Assembly: GCA_028671895.1 (NCBI GenBank)
Contig: JAPMAC010000207.1
Location: 9,362,001-9,426,000 of the forward strand
DNA length: 64,000 nt
Direction: 5' to 3'
Source: Oenanthe sinensis
Lineage: Eukaryota > Streptophyta > Magnoliopsida > Apiales > Apiaceae
Shown here piece by piece: positions 1-12,093 of this stretch (position 1 is the stretch's first letter; the number at the start of each line of letters is the position of its first letter). The notes beneath the pieces are model-generated. The model saw only the letters and a program-made list of their open reading frames with translations, ran no database searches and was not told where the DNA came from. The translations under genes and the position numbers were made by a program.

Positions 1-1691
1 AAACAACTTGTAGCTTCATTGTTGACTCGTTTGAACATGGAAACAAATTGAAAACTCTTCTAGGACCATTCTTAGCTCTTTTGAACAAGAAAACAAATCG
101 TAACAATTTGAGACTCATTCTTTACTCGTTCGAACTTGAAAATAACTTGTAACTTCATTATTGACTCATTTGAACATGGAAACAACATGTAAACTCTTGT
201 AGGACCATTCTTAGCTCTTTTGAATAAGAAAACAAATCGTAACAATTTGAGGCTCATTCTTGACTCGTTCGAACTTGGAAACAACTTGTAGCTTCATTGT
301 TGACTCGTTTGAACATGGAAACGACCTGAAAACTCTTGTAGGACCATTTTTAGCTCTTTTGAACAAGAAAACAATTAGTAACAATTTGAGACTCATTCTT
401 TACTCGTTCGAACTTGAAAATAACTTGTAACTTCATTATTGACTCGTTTGAACATGGAAACAACATGTAAACTCTTGTAGGACCATTCTTAGCTCTTTTG
501 AACAAGAAAATAAATCGTAACAATTTGAGGCTCATTCTTGACTCGTTCGAACTTGGAAACAACTTGTAGCTTCATTGTTGACTCGTTTGAATTTGGAAAC
601 AACTTGAAAACTCTTGTATGACCATTCTTAGTTCTTTTGAACAAGAAAACAATTAGTAACAATTTGAGACTCATTCTTTACTCGTTCGAACTTGAAAATA
701 ACTTGTAACTTCATTATTGACTCGTTTGAACATGGAAACAACTTGTAAACTTTTCTAGGACCATTCTTAGCTCTTTTGAACAAAAAAATAAATCGTAACA
801 ATTTGAGGCTCATTCTTGACTCGTTCGAACTTGGAAACAACTTGTAGCTTCATTGTTGACTCGTTTGAACTTGGAAACAACTTGAAAACTCTTGTATGAC
901 CATTCTTAGTTCTTTTGAACAAGAAAACAATTAGTAACAATTTGAGACTCATTCTTTACTCGTTCGAACTTGAAAATAACTTGTAACTTCATTATTGACT
1001 CGTTTGAACATGGAAACAACATGTAAACTCTTGTAGGACCATTCTTAGCTCTTTTGAACAAGAAAATAAATCGTAACAATTTGAGGCTCATTCTTGACTC
1101 GTTCGAACTTGGAAACAACTTGTAGCTTCATTGTTGACTCGTTTGAACTTGGAAACAACTTGAAAACTCTTGTATGACCATTCTTAGTTCTTTTGAACAA
1201 GTAAACAATTAGTAACAATTTGAGACTCATTCTTTACTCGTTCGAACTTGAAAATAACTTGTAACTTCATAATTGACTCGTTTGAACATGGAAACAACAT
1301 GTAAACTCTTGTAGGATCATTCTTAGCTCTTTTGAACAAGAAAATAAATCGTAACAATTTGAGGCTCATTCTTGACTCGTTCGAACTTGGAAACAACTTG
1401 TAGCTTCATTGTTGACTCGTTTGAACTTGGAAACAACTTGAAAACTCTTGTATGACCATTCTTAGTTCTTTTGAACAAGTAAACAATTAGTAACAATTTG
1501 AGACTCATTCTTTACTCGTTCGAACTTGAAAATAACTTGTAACTTCATTATTGACTCGTTTGAACATGGAAACAACTTGTAAACTCTTCTAGGACCATTC
1601 TTAGCTCTTTTGAACAAGAAAATAAATCGTAACAATTTGAGGCTCATTCTTGACTCGTTCGAACTTCGAAACAACTTGTAGCTTCATTGTT
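1..1691 (+). repeat. Array segment before the first marker (12 monomers)
   Basis: A 23-bp tail of an A-type subunit 3, a lone hybrid unit at 24-162, then alternating A and B types. Several A copies carry ACATGTAAAC and CTTGTAGG in place of the common ACTTGTAAAC and CTTCTAGG. The unit at about 1300 has GGATCATTC in place of GGACCATTC, a variant shared with units near 4790 and 6595. Confidence 0.85.
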
Positions 1692-1830
1692 GACTCGTTT
1701 GAACATGGAAAAAACTTGAAAACTCTTGTAGGACCATTCTTAGCTCTTTTGAACAAGAAAACAATTAGTAACAATTTGAGACTCATTCTTAATTCGTTCG
1801 AACATGAAAATAACTTGTCACTTCATTATT
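1692..1830 (+). repeat. B-prime marker monomer (first copy)
   Basis: A diagnostic B-like variant. Subunit 1 has GGAAAAAACTTG and TGTAGGACC, subunit 2 begins AGCTC, and subunit 3 has AATTCGTTCGAACATG and CTTGTCACTTC. Perfect or near-perfect copies start at 1692, 5166, 6973, 9892, 11399, 12094, 13623, 15130, 16659, 18188, 19717, 20551, 21524, 23053, 24838, 25950, 27201, 28730, 31651, 33460, 34989, 37076, 38883, 39161, 41663, 45972, 46945, 48194, 49167, 50138, 51389, 54863, 56114 and 60144. In nearly all copies the preceding A unit ends with two TTCGAA sites 7-8 bp apart (GTTCGAACTTCGAAA). Confidence 0.9.
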
Positions 1831-1969
1831 GACTCGTTTGAACATGGAAACAAATTGAAAACTCTTCTAGGACCATTCTTAGCTCTTTTGAACAAGAAAA
1901 CAAATCGTAACAATTTGAGACTCATTCTTTACTCGTTCGAACTTGAAAATAACTTGTAACTTCATTATT
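1831..1969 (+). repeat. A/B hybrid monomer that follows B-prime
   Basis: Subunit 1 is A-like with GGAAACAAATTG and CTTCTAGG, but subunit 3 is B-like (TACTCGTTCGAACTTGAAA, ending CATTATT). It follows nearly every B-prime unit and is followed by an ordinary A, so the order A, B-prime, hybrid, A replaces A, B, A. That adds one monomer and shifts the dimer phase. The same hybrid also occurs alone at 24-162 and 2942-3080, between two A units, where it takes the place of B and causes no shift. At 51,528 and in the 54.8 and 56.1 kb copies it carries CAACTTG instead of CAAATTG. Confidence 0.85.
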
Positions 1970-2044
1970 GACTCATTTGAACATGGAAACAACATGTAAA
2001 CTCTTGTAGGACCATTCTTAGCTCTTTTGAATAAGAAAATAAAT

Positions 2045-2056
2045 CGTAACATTTGA
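2045..2056 (+). other. 1-bp deletion in the repeat, private to one copy
   Basis: GTAACATTTGAAG replaces GTAACAATTTGAGG. It is the only length change in the first 10 kb and is not seen elsewhere, unlike every other indel in the window. It fuses two minus-strand open frames into 107 codons (1879-2202). Confidence 0.85.
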
Positions 2057-3914
2057 AGCTCATTCTTGACTCGTTCGAACTTGGAAACAACTTGTAGCTT
2101 CATTGTTGACTCGTTTGAACTTGGAAACAACTTGAAAACTCTTGTATGACCATTCTTAGTTCTTTTGAACAAGAAAACAATTAGTAACAATTTGAGACTC
2201 ATTCTTTACTCGTTCGAACTTGAAAATAACTTGTAACTTCATTATTGACTAGTTTGAACATGGAAACGACCCGTAAACTCTTCAAGGACCATTCTTAGCT
2301 CTTTTGAACAAGAAAACAAATCGTAACAATTTGAGGCTCATTCTTGACTCTTTCAAACTTGGAAACAACTTGTAGCTTCATTGTTGACTCGTTTGAACTT
2401 GGAAACAACTTGAAAACTCTTGTATGACCATTCTTAGTTCTTTTGAACAAGAAAACAATTTGTAACAATTTGAGACTCATTCTTTACTTGTTCGAACTTG
2501 AAAATAACTTGTAACTTCATTATTGACTCGTTTGAACATGGAAACAACTTGTAAACTCTTCTAGGACCATTCTTAGCTCTTTTGAACAAGAAAATAAATC
2601 GTAACAATTTGAGGCTCATTCTTGACTCGTTCGAACTTCGAAACAACTTGTAGCTTCATTGTTGACTCGTTTGAACTTGGAAACAACTTGAAAACTCTTG
2701 TATGACCATTCTTAGTTCTTTTGAACAAGAAAATAATTAGTAACAATTTGAGACTCATTCTTTACTCGTTCGAACTTGAAAATAACTTGTAACTTCATTA
2801 TTGGCTCGTTTGAACATGGAAACAACTTGTAAACTCTTCTAGGACCATTCTTAGCTCTTTTGAACAAGAAAATAAATCGTAACAATTTGAGGCTCATTCT
2901 TGACTCGTTCGAACTTGGAAACAACTTGTAGCTTCATTGTTGACTCGTTTGAACATGGAAACAAATTGAAAACTCTTCTAGGACCATTCTTAGCTCTTTT
3001 GAACAAGAAAACAAATCGTAACAATTTGAGACTCATTCTTTACTCGTTCGAACTTGAAAATAACTTGTAACTTCATTATTGACTCATTTGAACATGGAAA
3101 CAACATGTAAACTCTTGTAGGACCATTCTTAGCTCTTTTGAATAAGAAAATAAATCGTAACAATTTGAGGCTCATTCTTGACTCGTTCGAACTTGGAAAC
3201 AACTTGTAGCTTCATTGTTGACTCGTTTGAACATGGAAACGACCTGAAAACTATTGTAGGACCATTTTTAGCTCTTTTGAACAAGAAAACAATTAGTAAC
3301 AATTTGAGACTTATTCTTTACTCGTTCGAACTTGAAAATAACTTGTAACTTCATTATTGACTCGTTTGAACATGGAAACAACATGTAAACTCTTGTAGGA
3401 CCATTCTTAGCTCTTTTGAACAAGAAAATAAATCGTAACAATTTGAGGCTCATTCTAGACTCGTTCGAACTTGGAAACAACTTGTAGCTTCATTGTTGAC
3501 TCGTTTGAACTTGGAAACAACTTGAAAACTCTTGTATGACCATTCTTAGTTCTTTTGAACAAGAAAATAATTAGTAACAATTTGAGACTGATTCTTTACT
3601 CGTTCGAACTTGAAAATAACTTGTAACTTCATTATTGACTCGTTTGAACATGGAAACAACTTGTAAACTCTTCTAGGACCATTCTTAGCTCTTTTGAATA
3701 AGAAAATAAATCGTAACAATTTGAGGCTCATTCTAGACTCGTTCGAACTTGGAAACAACTTGTAGCTTCATTGTTGACTCGTTTGAACTTGGAAACAACT
3801 TGAAAACTCTTGTATGACCATTCTTAGTTCTTTTGAACAAGAAAATAATTAGTAACAATTTGAGACTGATTCTTTACTCGTTCGAACTTGAAAATAACTT
3901 GTAACTTCATTATT

Positions 3915-4053
3915 GACTCGTTTGAACATGGAAACAACTTGTAAACTCTTCTAGGACCATTCTTAGCTCTTTTGAACAAGAAAATAAATCGTAACAATTT
4001 GAGGCTCATTCTTGACTCGTTCGAACTTGGAAACAACTTGTAGCTTCATTGTT
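3915..4053 (+). repeat. Representative type A monomer
   Basis: A clean A unit. Subunit 1 (3915-3964) has GAACATGGAAAC and CTTCTAGGACC. Subunit 2 (3965-4013) begins AGCTCTTTTGAAC and has AAATAAATCG and GAGGCTC. Subunit 3 (4014-4053) begins GACTCGTTCGAACTTGG and ends TAGCTTCATTGTT. A and B consensus sequences differ at 14 positions, so they are about 90% identical, clearly less alike than A with A or B with B. This supports a 278-bp dimer as the basic homogenised unit. Confidence 0.93.
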
Positions 4054-4331
4054 GACTCGTTTGAACTAGGAAACAACTTGAAAACTCTTGTATGACCATT
4101 CTTAGTTCTTTTGAACAAGAAAACAATTAGTAACAATTTGAGACTCATTCTTTACTTGTTCGAACTGGAAAATAACTTGTAACTTCATTATTGACTCGTT
4201 TGAACATGGAAACAACTTGTAAACTTTTCTAGGACCATTCTTAGCTCTTTTGAACAAAAAAATAAATCGCAACAATTTGAGGCTCATTCTTGACTCGTTC
4301 GAACTTGGAAACAACTTGTAGCTTCATTGTT

Positions 4332-4381
4332 GACTCGTTTGAACTTGGAAACAACTTGAAAACTCTTGTATGACCATTCTT
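4332..4381 (+). repeat. Subunit 1 (50 bp) of the monomer
   Basis: First of three related subunits. Core GACTCGTTTGAAC, then GGAAAC, ending CCATTCTT. Compared with subunit 3, the core has TTTGAAC where subunit 3 has TTCGAAC, a C-to-T change at a CpG. Aligned with the other two, it matches over the first 31 and last 9 positions. Confidence 0.85.
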
Positions 4382-4430
4382 AGTTCTTTTGAACAAGAAA
4401 ACAATTAGTAACAATTTGAGACTCATTCTT
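4382..4430 (+). repeat. Subunit 2 (49 bp) of the monomer
   Basis: Second subunit. Core TCTTTTGAACAAGAAAAC, ending CTCATTCTT. It has lost both core CpGs seen in subunit 3. TTCTT and AAGAA flank TTGAAC, giving a short imperfect dyad once per monomer. Confidence 0.85.
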
Positions 4431-4470
4431 TACTCGTTCGAACTTGAAAATAACTTGTAACTTCATTATT
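4431..4470 (+). repeat. Subunit 3 (40 bp) of the monomer
   Basis: Third subunit. Core ACTCGTTCGAAC contains the palindrome GTTCGAAC. Relative to subunit 1 it lacks 10 bp between its position 31 and the CATTATT tail, so 50 + 49 + 40 gives the 139-bp monomer. This implies an older unit of about 50 bp that was triplicated. Confidence 0.85.
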
Positions 4471-5757
4471 GACTCGTTTGAACATGGAAACAACTTGTAA
4501 ACTTTTCTAGGACCATTCTTAGCTCTTTTGAACAAAAAAATAAATCGCAACAATTTGAGGCTCATTCTTGACTCGTTCGAACTTGGAAACAACTTGTAGC
4601 TTCATTGTTGACTCGTTTGAACTTGGAAACAACTTGAAAACTCTTGTATGACCATTCTTAGTTCTTTTGAACAAGAAAACAATTAGTAACAATTTGAGAC
4701 TCATTCTTTACTCGTTCGAACTTGAAAATAACTTGTAACTTCATTATTGACTCGTTTGAACATGGAAACAACATGTAAACTCTTGTAGGATCATTCTTAG
4801 CTCTTTTGAACAAGAAAATAAATCGTAACAATTTGAGGCTCATTCTTGACTCGTTCGAACTTGGAAACAACTTGTAGCTTCATTGTTGACTCGTTTGAAC
4901 TTGGAAACAACTTGAAAACTCTTGTATGACCATTCTTAGTTCTTTTGAACAAGTAAACAATTAGTAACAATTTGAGACTCATTCTTTACTCGTTCGAACT
5001 TGAAAATAACTTGTAACTTCATTATTGACTCGTTTGAACATGGAAACAACTTGTAAACTCTTCTAGGACCATTCTTAGCACTTTTGAACAAGAAAATAAA
5101 TCGTAACAATTTGAGGCTCATTCTTGACTCGTTCGAACTTCGAAACAACTTGTAGCTTCATTGTTGACTCGTTTGAACATGGAAAAAACTTGAAAACTCT
5201 TGTAGGACCATTCTTAGCTCTTTTGAACAAGAAAACAATTAGTAACAATTTGAGACTCATTCTTAATTCGTTCGAACATGAAAATAACTTGTCACTTCAT
5301 TATTGACTCGTTTGAACATGGAAACAAATTGAAAACTCTTCTAGGACCATTCTTAGCTCTTTTGAACAAGAAAACAAATCGTAACAATTTGAGACTCATT
5401 CTTTACTCGTTCGAACTTGAAAATAACTTGTAACTTCATTATTGACTCATTTGAACATGGAAACAACATGTAAACTCTTGTAGGACCATTCTTAGCTCTT
5501 TTGAACAAGAAAATAAATCGTAACAATTTGAGGCTCATTCTTGACTCGTTCGAACTTGGAAACAACTTGTAGCTTCATTGTTGACTCGTTTGAACTTGGA
5601 AACAACTAGAAAACTCTTGTATGACCATTCTTAGTTCTTTTGAACAAGAAAACAATTAGTAACAATTTGAGACTCATTCTTTACTCGTTCGAACTTGAAA
5701 ATAACTTGTAACTTCATTATTGACTCGTTTGAACATGGAAACAACTTGTAAACTCTT
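4471..5757 (+). repeat. Segmental duplication 1, left copy
   Basis: 1,287 bp that matches 6278-7564 at an offset of 1,807 bp, including private variants (AATCGCAAC, GGATCATTC, AGCACTTTTG) and a marker pair. The left limit is GAACTTGG against GAACTAGG upstream. The right limit is CTTCTAGG against CTTGTAGG at about 7565. Confidence 0.82.
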
Positions 5758-6972
5758 CTAGGACCATTCTTAGCTCTTTTGAATAAGAAAATAAATCGTA
5801 ACAATTTGAGGCTCATTCTTGACTCGTTCGAAGTTGGAAACAACTTGTAGCTTCATTGTTGACTCGTTTGAACATGGAAACGACTTGAAAACTCTTGTAG
5901 GACCATTTTTAGCTCTTTTGAACAAGAAAACAATTAGTAACAATTTGAGACTGATTCTTTACTCGTTCGAACTTGAAAATAACTTGTAACTTCATTATTG
6001 ACTCGTTTGAACATGGAAACAACTTGTAAACTCTTCTAGGACCATTCTTAGCTCTTTTGAACAAGAAAATAAATCGTAACAATTTGAGGCTCATTCTTGA
6101 CTCGTTCGAACTTGGAAACAACTTGTAGCTTCATTGTTGACTCGTTTGAACTAGGAAACAACTTGAAAACTCTTGTATGACCATTCTTAGTTCTTTTGAA
6201 CAAGAAAACAATTAGTAACAATTTGAGACTCATTCTTTACTTGTTCGAACTGGAAAATAACTTGTAACTTCATTATTGACTCGTTTGAACATGGAAACAA
6301 CTTGTAAACTTTTCTAGGACCATTCTTAGCTCTTTTGAACAAAAAAATAAATCGCAACAATTTGAGGCTCATTCTTGACTCGTTCGAACTTGGAAACAAC
6401 TTGTAGCTTCATTGTTGACTCGTTTGAACTTGGAAACAACTTGAAAACTCTTGTATGACCATTCTTAGTTCTTTTGAACAAGAAAACAATTAGTAACAAT
6501 TTGAGACTCATTCTTTACTCGTTCGAACTTGAAAATAACTTGTAACTTCATTATTGACTCGTTTGAACATGGAAACAACATGTAAACTCTTGTAGGATCA
6601 TTCTTAGCTCTTTTGAACAAGAAAATAAATCGTAACAATTTGAGGCTCATTCTTGACTCGTTCGAACTTGGAAACAACTTGTAGCTTCATTGTTGACTCG
6701 TTTGAACTTGGAAACAACTTGAAAACTCTTGTATGACCATTCTTAGTTCTTTTGAACAAGTAAACAATTAGTAACAATTTGAGACTCATTCTTTACTCGT
6801 TCGAACTTGAAAATAACTTGTAACTTCATTATTGACTCGTTTGAACATGGAAACAACTTGTAAACTCTTCTAGGACCATTCTTAGCACTTTTGAACAAGA
6901 AAATAAATCGTAACAATTTGAGGCTCATTCTTGACTCGTTCGAACTTCGAAACAACTTGTAGCTTCATTGTT
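5166..6972 (+). repeat. Marker interval of 13 monomers
   Basis: 1,807 bp. Its length equals the offset of the 4471-5757 / 6278-7564 duplication, so it was probably created by that event. It shares the AGCACTTTTGAAC variant with the copy upstream. Confidence 0.85.
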
Positions 6973-7564
6973 GACTCGTTTGAACATGGAAAAAACTTGA
7001 AAACTCTTGTAGGACCATTCTTAGCTCTTTTGAACAAGAAAACAATTAGTAACAATTTGAGACTCATTCTTAATTCGTTCGAACATGAAAATAACTTGTC
7101 ACTTCATTATTGACTCGTTTGAACATGGAAACAAATTGAAAACTCTTCTAGGACCATTCTTAGCTCTTTTGAACAAGAAAACAAATCGTAACAATTTGAG
7201 ACTCATTCTTTACTCGTTCGAACTTGAAAATAACTTGTAACTTCATTATTGACTCATTTGAACATGGAAACAACATGTAAACTCTTGTAGGACCATTCTT
7301 AGCTCTTTTGAACAAGAAAATAAATCGTAACAATTTGAGGCTCATTCTTGACTCGTTCGAACTTGGAAACAACTTGTAGCTTCATTGTTGACTCGTTTGA
7401 ACTTGGAAACAACTAGAAAACTCTTGTATGACCATTCTTAGTTCTTTTGAACAAGAAAACAATTAGTAACAATTTGAGACTCATTCTTTACTCGTTCGAA
7501 CTTGAAAATAACTTGTAACTTCATTATTGACTCGTTTGAACATGGAAACAACTTGTAAACTCTT
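6278..7564 (+). repeat. Segmental duplication 1, right copy
   Basis: Counterpart of 4471-5757. All minus-strand translations I compared between the two copies are identical. Upstream, 5909-6277 matches 3824-4192 at an offset of 2,085 bp, which is 278 bp more. One dimer was therefore gained or lost between the two copies. Confidence 0.82.
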
Positions 7565-9891
7565 GTAGGACCATTCTTAGCTCTTTTGAACTAGAAAATA
7601 AATCGTAACAATTTGAGGCTCATTCTTGACTCGTTCGAATTTGGAAACAACTTGTAGCTTCATTGTTGACTCGTTTGAACATGGAAACGACCTGAAAACT
7701 CTTGTAGGACCATTTTTAGCTCTTTTGAACAAGAAAACAATTAGTAACAATTTGAGACTTATTCTTTACTCGTTCGAACTTGAAAATAACTTGTAACTTC
7801 ATTATTGACTCGTTTGAACATGGAAACAACTTGTAAACTCTTCTAGGACCATTCTTAGCTCTTTTGAATAAGAAAATAAATCGTAACAATTTGAGGCTCA
7901 TTCTTGACTCGTTCGAATTTGGAAACAACTTGTAGCTTCATTGTTGACTCGTTTGAACATGGAAACGACTTGAAAACTCTTGTAGGACCATTTTTAGCTC
8001 TTTTGAACAAGAAAACAATTAGTAACAATTTGAGACTTATTCTTTACTCGTTCGAACTTGAAAATAACTTGTAACTTCATTATTGACTCGTTTCAACATG
8101 GAAACAACATGTAAACTCTTGTAGGACCATTCTTAGCTCTTTTGAACAAGAAAATAAATCGTAACAATTTGAGGCTCATTCTTGACTCGTTCGAACTTGG
8201 AAACAACTTGTAGCTTCATTGTTGACTCGTTTGAACTTGGAAACAACTTGAAAACTCTTGTATGACCATTCTTAGTTCTTTTGAACAAGAAAATAATTAG
8301 TAACAATTTGTGACTCATTCTTTACTCGTTCGAACTTGAAAATAACTTGTAACTTCATTATTGACTCGTTTGAACATGGAAACAACTTGTAAACTCTTCT
8401 AGGACCATTCTTAGCTCTTTTGAACAAGAAAATAAATCGTAACAATTTGAGGCTCATTCTTGACTCGTTCGAACTTGGAAACAACTTGTAGCTTCATTGT
8501 TGACTCGTTTGAACTAGGAAACAACTTGAAAACTCTTGTATGACCATTCTTAGTTCTTTTGAACAAGAAAACAATTAGTAACAATTTGAGACTCATTCTT
8601 TACTCGTTCGAACATGAAAATAACTTGTCACTTCATTATTGACTCGTTTGAACATGGAAACAACTTGTAAACTATTCTAGGACCATTCTTAGCTCTTTTG
8701 AACAAGAAAACAAATCGTAACAATTTGAGGCTTATTCTTGACTCGTTCGAATTTGGAAACAACTTGTAGCTTCATTGTTGACTCGTTTGAACTTGGAAAC
8801 AACTTGAAAACTCTTGTATGACCATTCTTAGTTCTTTTGAACAAGAAAACAACTAGTAACAATTTGAGACTCATTCTTTTCTCGTTCGAACTTGAAAATA
8901 ACTTGTAACTTCATTATTGACTCGTTTGAACATGGAAACAACATGTAAACTCTTGTAGGACCATTCTTAGCTCTTTTGAACAAGAAAATAAATCGTAACA
9001 ATTTGAGGCTCATTCTTGACTCGTTCGAACTTGGAAACAACTTGTAGCTTCATTGTTGACTCGTTTGAACTTGGAAACAACTTGAAAACTCTTGTATGAC
9101 CATTCTTAGTTCTTTTGAACAAGAAAATAATTAGTAACAATTTGAGACTCATTCTTTACTCGTTCGAACATGAAAATAACTTGTCACTTCATTAATGACT
9201 CGTTTGAACATGGAAACAACTTGTAAACTATTCTAGGACCATTCTTAGCTCTTTTGAACAAGAAAACAAATCGTAACAATTTGAGGCTTATTCTTGACTC
9301 GTTCGAATTTGGAAACAACTTGTAGCTTCATTGTTGACTCGTTTGAACTTGGAAACAACTTGAAAACTCTTGTATGACCATTCTTAGTTCTTTTGAACAA
9401 GAAAACAACTAGTAACAATTTGAGACTCATTCTTTTCTCGTTCGAACTTGAAAATAACTTGTAACTTCATTATTGACTCGTTTGAACATGGAAACAACAT
9501 GTAAACTCTTGTAGGACCATTCTTAGCTCTTTTGAACAAGAAAATAAATCGTAACAATTTGAGGCTCATTCTTGACACGTTCGAACTTGGAAACAACTTG
9601 TAGCTTCATTGTTGACTCGTTTGAACTTGGAAACAACTTGAAAACTCTTGTCTGACCATTCTTAGTTCATTTGAACAAGTAAACAATTAGTAACAATTTG
9701 AGACTCATTCTTTACTCGTTCGAACTTGAAAATAACTTGTAACTTCATTATTGACTCGTTTGAACATGGAAACAACTTGTAAACTCTTCTAGGACCATTC
9801 TTAGCTCTTTTGAACAAGAAAATAAATCGTAACAATTTGAGGCTCATTCTTGACTCGTTCGAACTTCGAAACAACTTGTAGCTTCATTGTT
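6973..9891 (+). repeat. Marker interval of 21 monomers
   Basis: 2,919 bp. It contains a 556-bp (four-monomer) near-repeat: units from about 8600 recur from about 9156, sharing CTATTCTAGG, GAATTTGG, CAACTAG and TTCTTTTCTCG. A single CG-to-CA style change (GACACG) distinguishes the copy near 9575. Confidence 0.82.
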
Positions 9892-11398
9892 GACTCGTTT
9901 GAACATGGAAAAAACTTGAAAACTCTTGTAGGACCATTCTTAGCTCTTTTGAACAAGAAAACAATTAGTAACAATTTGAGACTCATTCTTAATTCGTTCG
10001 AACATGAAAATAACTTGTCACTTCATTATTGACTCGTTTGAACATGGAAACAAATTGAAAACTCTTCTAGGACCATTCTTAGCTCTTTTGAACAAGAAAA
10101 CAAATCGTAACAATTTGAGACTCATTCTTTACTCGTTCGAACTTGAAAATAACTTGTAACTTCATTATTGACTCATTTGAACATGGAAACAACATGTAAA
10201 CTCTTGTAGGACCATTCTTAGCTCTTTTGAATAAGAAAATAAATCGTAACAATTTGAGGTTCATTCTTGACTCGTTCGAACTTGGAAACAACTTGTAGCT
10301 TCATTGTTGACTCGTTTGAACTTGGAAACAACTTGAAAACTCTTGTAACAAGAAAACAATTTGTAACAATTTGAGACTCATTCTTTACTTGTTCGAACTT
10401 GAAAATAACTTGTAACTTCATTATTGACTCGTTTGAACATGGAAACAACTTGTAAACTCTTCTAGGACCATTCTTAGCTCTTTTGAACAAGAAAATAAAT
10501 CGTAACAATTTGAGGCTCATTCTTGACTCGTTCGAACTTGGAAACAACTTGTAGCTTCATTGTTGACTCGTTTGAACTTGGAAACAACTTGAAAACTCTT
10601 GTATGACCATTCTTAGTTCTTTTGAACAAGAAAATAATTAGTAACAATTTGAGACTCATTCTTTACTCGTTCGAACTTGAAAATAACTTGTAACTTCATT
10701 ATTGACTCGTTTGAACATGGAAACAACTTGTAAACTCTTCTAGGACCATTCTTAGCTCTTTTGAACAAGAAAATAAATCGTAACAATTTGAGGCTCATTT
10801 TTGACTCGTTCGAACTTGGAAACAACTTGTAGCTTCATTGTTGACTCGTTTGAACTAGGAAACAACTTGAAAACTCTTGTATGACCATTCTTAGTTCTTT
10901 TGAACAAGAAAACAATTAGTAACAATTTGAGACTCATTCTTTACTCGTTCGAACATGAAAATAACTTGTCACTTCATTATTGACTCGTTTGAACATGGAA
11001 ACAACTTGTAAACTCTTCTAGGACCATTCTTAGCTCTTTTGAACAAGAAAACAAATCGTAACAATTTGAGGCTTATTCTTGACTCGTTCGAATTTGGAAA
11101 CAACTTGTAGCTTCATTGTTGACTCGTTTGAACTTGGAAACAACTTGAAAACTCTTGTATGACCATTCTTAGTTCTTTTGAACAAGAAAACAACTAGTAA
11201 CAATTTGAGACTCATTCTTTACTCGTTCGAACTTGAAAATAACTTGTAACTTCATTATTGACTCGTTTGAACATGGAAACAACATGTAAACTCTTGTAGG
11301 ACCATTCTTAGCTCTTTTGAACAAGAAAATAAATCGTAACAATTTGAGGCTCATTCTTGACTCGTTCGAACTTCGAAACAACTTGTAGCTTCATTGTT
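9892..11398 (+). repeat. 11-monomer unit carrying the 22-bp deletion (copy 1)
   Basis: 1,507 bp = 11 x 139 - 22. It matches the interval at 13,623 monomer for monomer. Its last units carry the GAATTTGG and CAACTAG variants that recur in many later 11-mers, so this looks like one of the founder higher-order types. Confidence 0.85.
10341..10362 (+). other. 22-bp deletion, copy 1
   Basis: CTTGTAACAAGAAAAC replaces the usual run in which TGACC...TTTTGA (22 bp) lies after CTTGTA. The junction is at about 10,347. The same junction occurs near 14,077 and 23,786. It joins two minus-strand frames into 109 codons (10,218-10,547), an artefact of the frame change. Confidence 0.9.
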
Positions 11399-12093
11399 GA
11401 CTCGTTTGAACATGGAAAAAACTTGAAAACTCTTGTAGGACCATTCTTAGCTCTTTTGAACAAGAAAACAATTAGTAACAATTTGAGACTCATTCTTAAT
11501 TCGTTCGAACATGAAAATAACTTGTCACTTCATTATTGACTCGTTTGAACATGGAAACAAATTGAAAACTCTTCTAGGACCATTCTTAGCTCTTTTGAAC
11601 AAGAAAACAAATCGTAACAATTTGAGACTCATTCTTTACTCGTTCGAACTTGAAAATAACTTGTAACTTCATTATTGACTCGTTTGAATATGGAAACGAC
11701 TTGTAAACTCTTCTAGGACCATTCTTAGCTCTTTTGAACAAGAAAACAAATCGTAACAATTTGAGGCTCATTCTTGACGCGTTCAAACTTGGAAACAACT
11801 TGTAGATTCATTGTTGACTCGTTTGAACATGGAAACAACTTGAAAACTCTTGTAGGACCATTCTTAGCTCTTTTGAACAAGAAAACAATTAGTAACAATT
11901 TGAGACTCATTCTTTACTCGTTCGAAGTTGAAAATAACTTGTAACTTCATTATTGACTCGTTTGAACATGGAAACAACATGTAAACTCTTGTAGGACCAT
12001 TCTTAGCTCTTTTGAACAAGAAAATAAATCGTAACAATTTGAGGCTCATTCTTGACTCGTTCGAACTTCGAAACAACTTGTAGCTTCATTGTT
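11399..12093 (+). repeat. Truncated 5-monomer unit
   Basis: 695 bp. The first units match the start of the 11-mer at 12,094 (GAATATGGAAACGAC, GACGCGTTCAAAC, TAGATTCATT), then it passes straight into the next marker. This fits loss of six monomers from an 11-mer by unequal exchange. Confidence 0.83.

Larger units (their letters stand above)
4332..4470 (+). repeat. Representative type B monomer
   Basis: A clean B unit. Subunit 1 (4332-4381) has GAACTTGGAAAC, TTGAAAAC and TGTATGACC. Subunit 2 (4382-4430) begins AGTTCTTTTGAAC and has ACAATTAG and GAGACTC. Subunit 3 (4431-4470) begins TACTCGTTCGAACTTGAAA and ends TAACTTCATTATT. It is followed directly by an A unit at 4471. Confidence 0.93.
1692..5165 (+). 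repeat. Marker interval of 25 monomers (-1 bp)
   Basis: A long interval, 3,474 bp, carrying a one-base deletion near 2050. It includes a lone hybrid at 2942, two units with TTCTAGACTCG near 3453 and 3731, and a local 278-bp duplication: dimers near 4193-4470 and 4471-4748 share the AAAAAAATAAATCGC variant. Confidence 0.85.
9753..12066 (+). repeat. Segmental duplication 2, left copy
   Basis: About 2.3 kb matching 13,484-15,797 at an offset of 3,731 bp. It includes the 22-bp deletion, the marker pair and the GAATATGG units. The right limit is TTCGAACTTCGAAAC here against TTCGAACTTGGAAAC in the other copy. The left limit is approximate. Confidence 0.8.
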
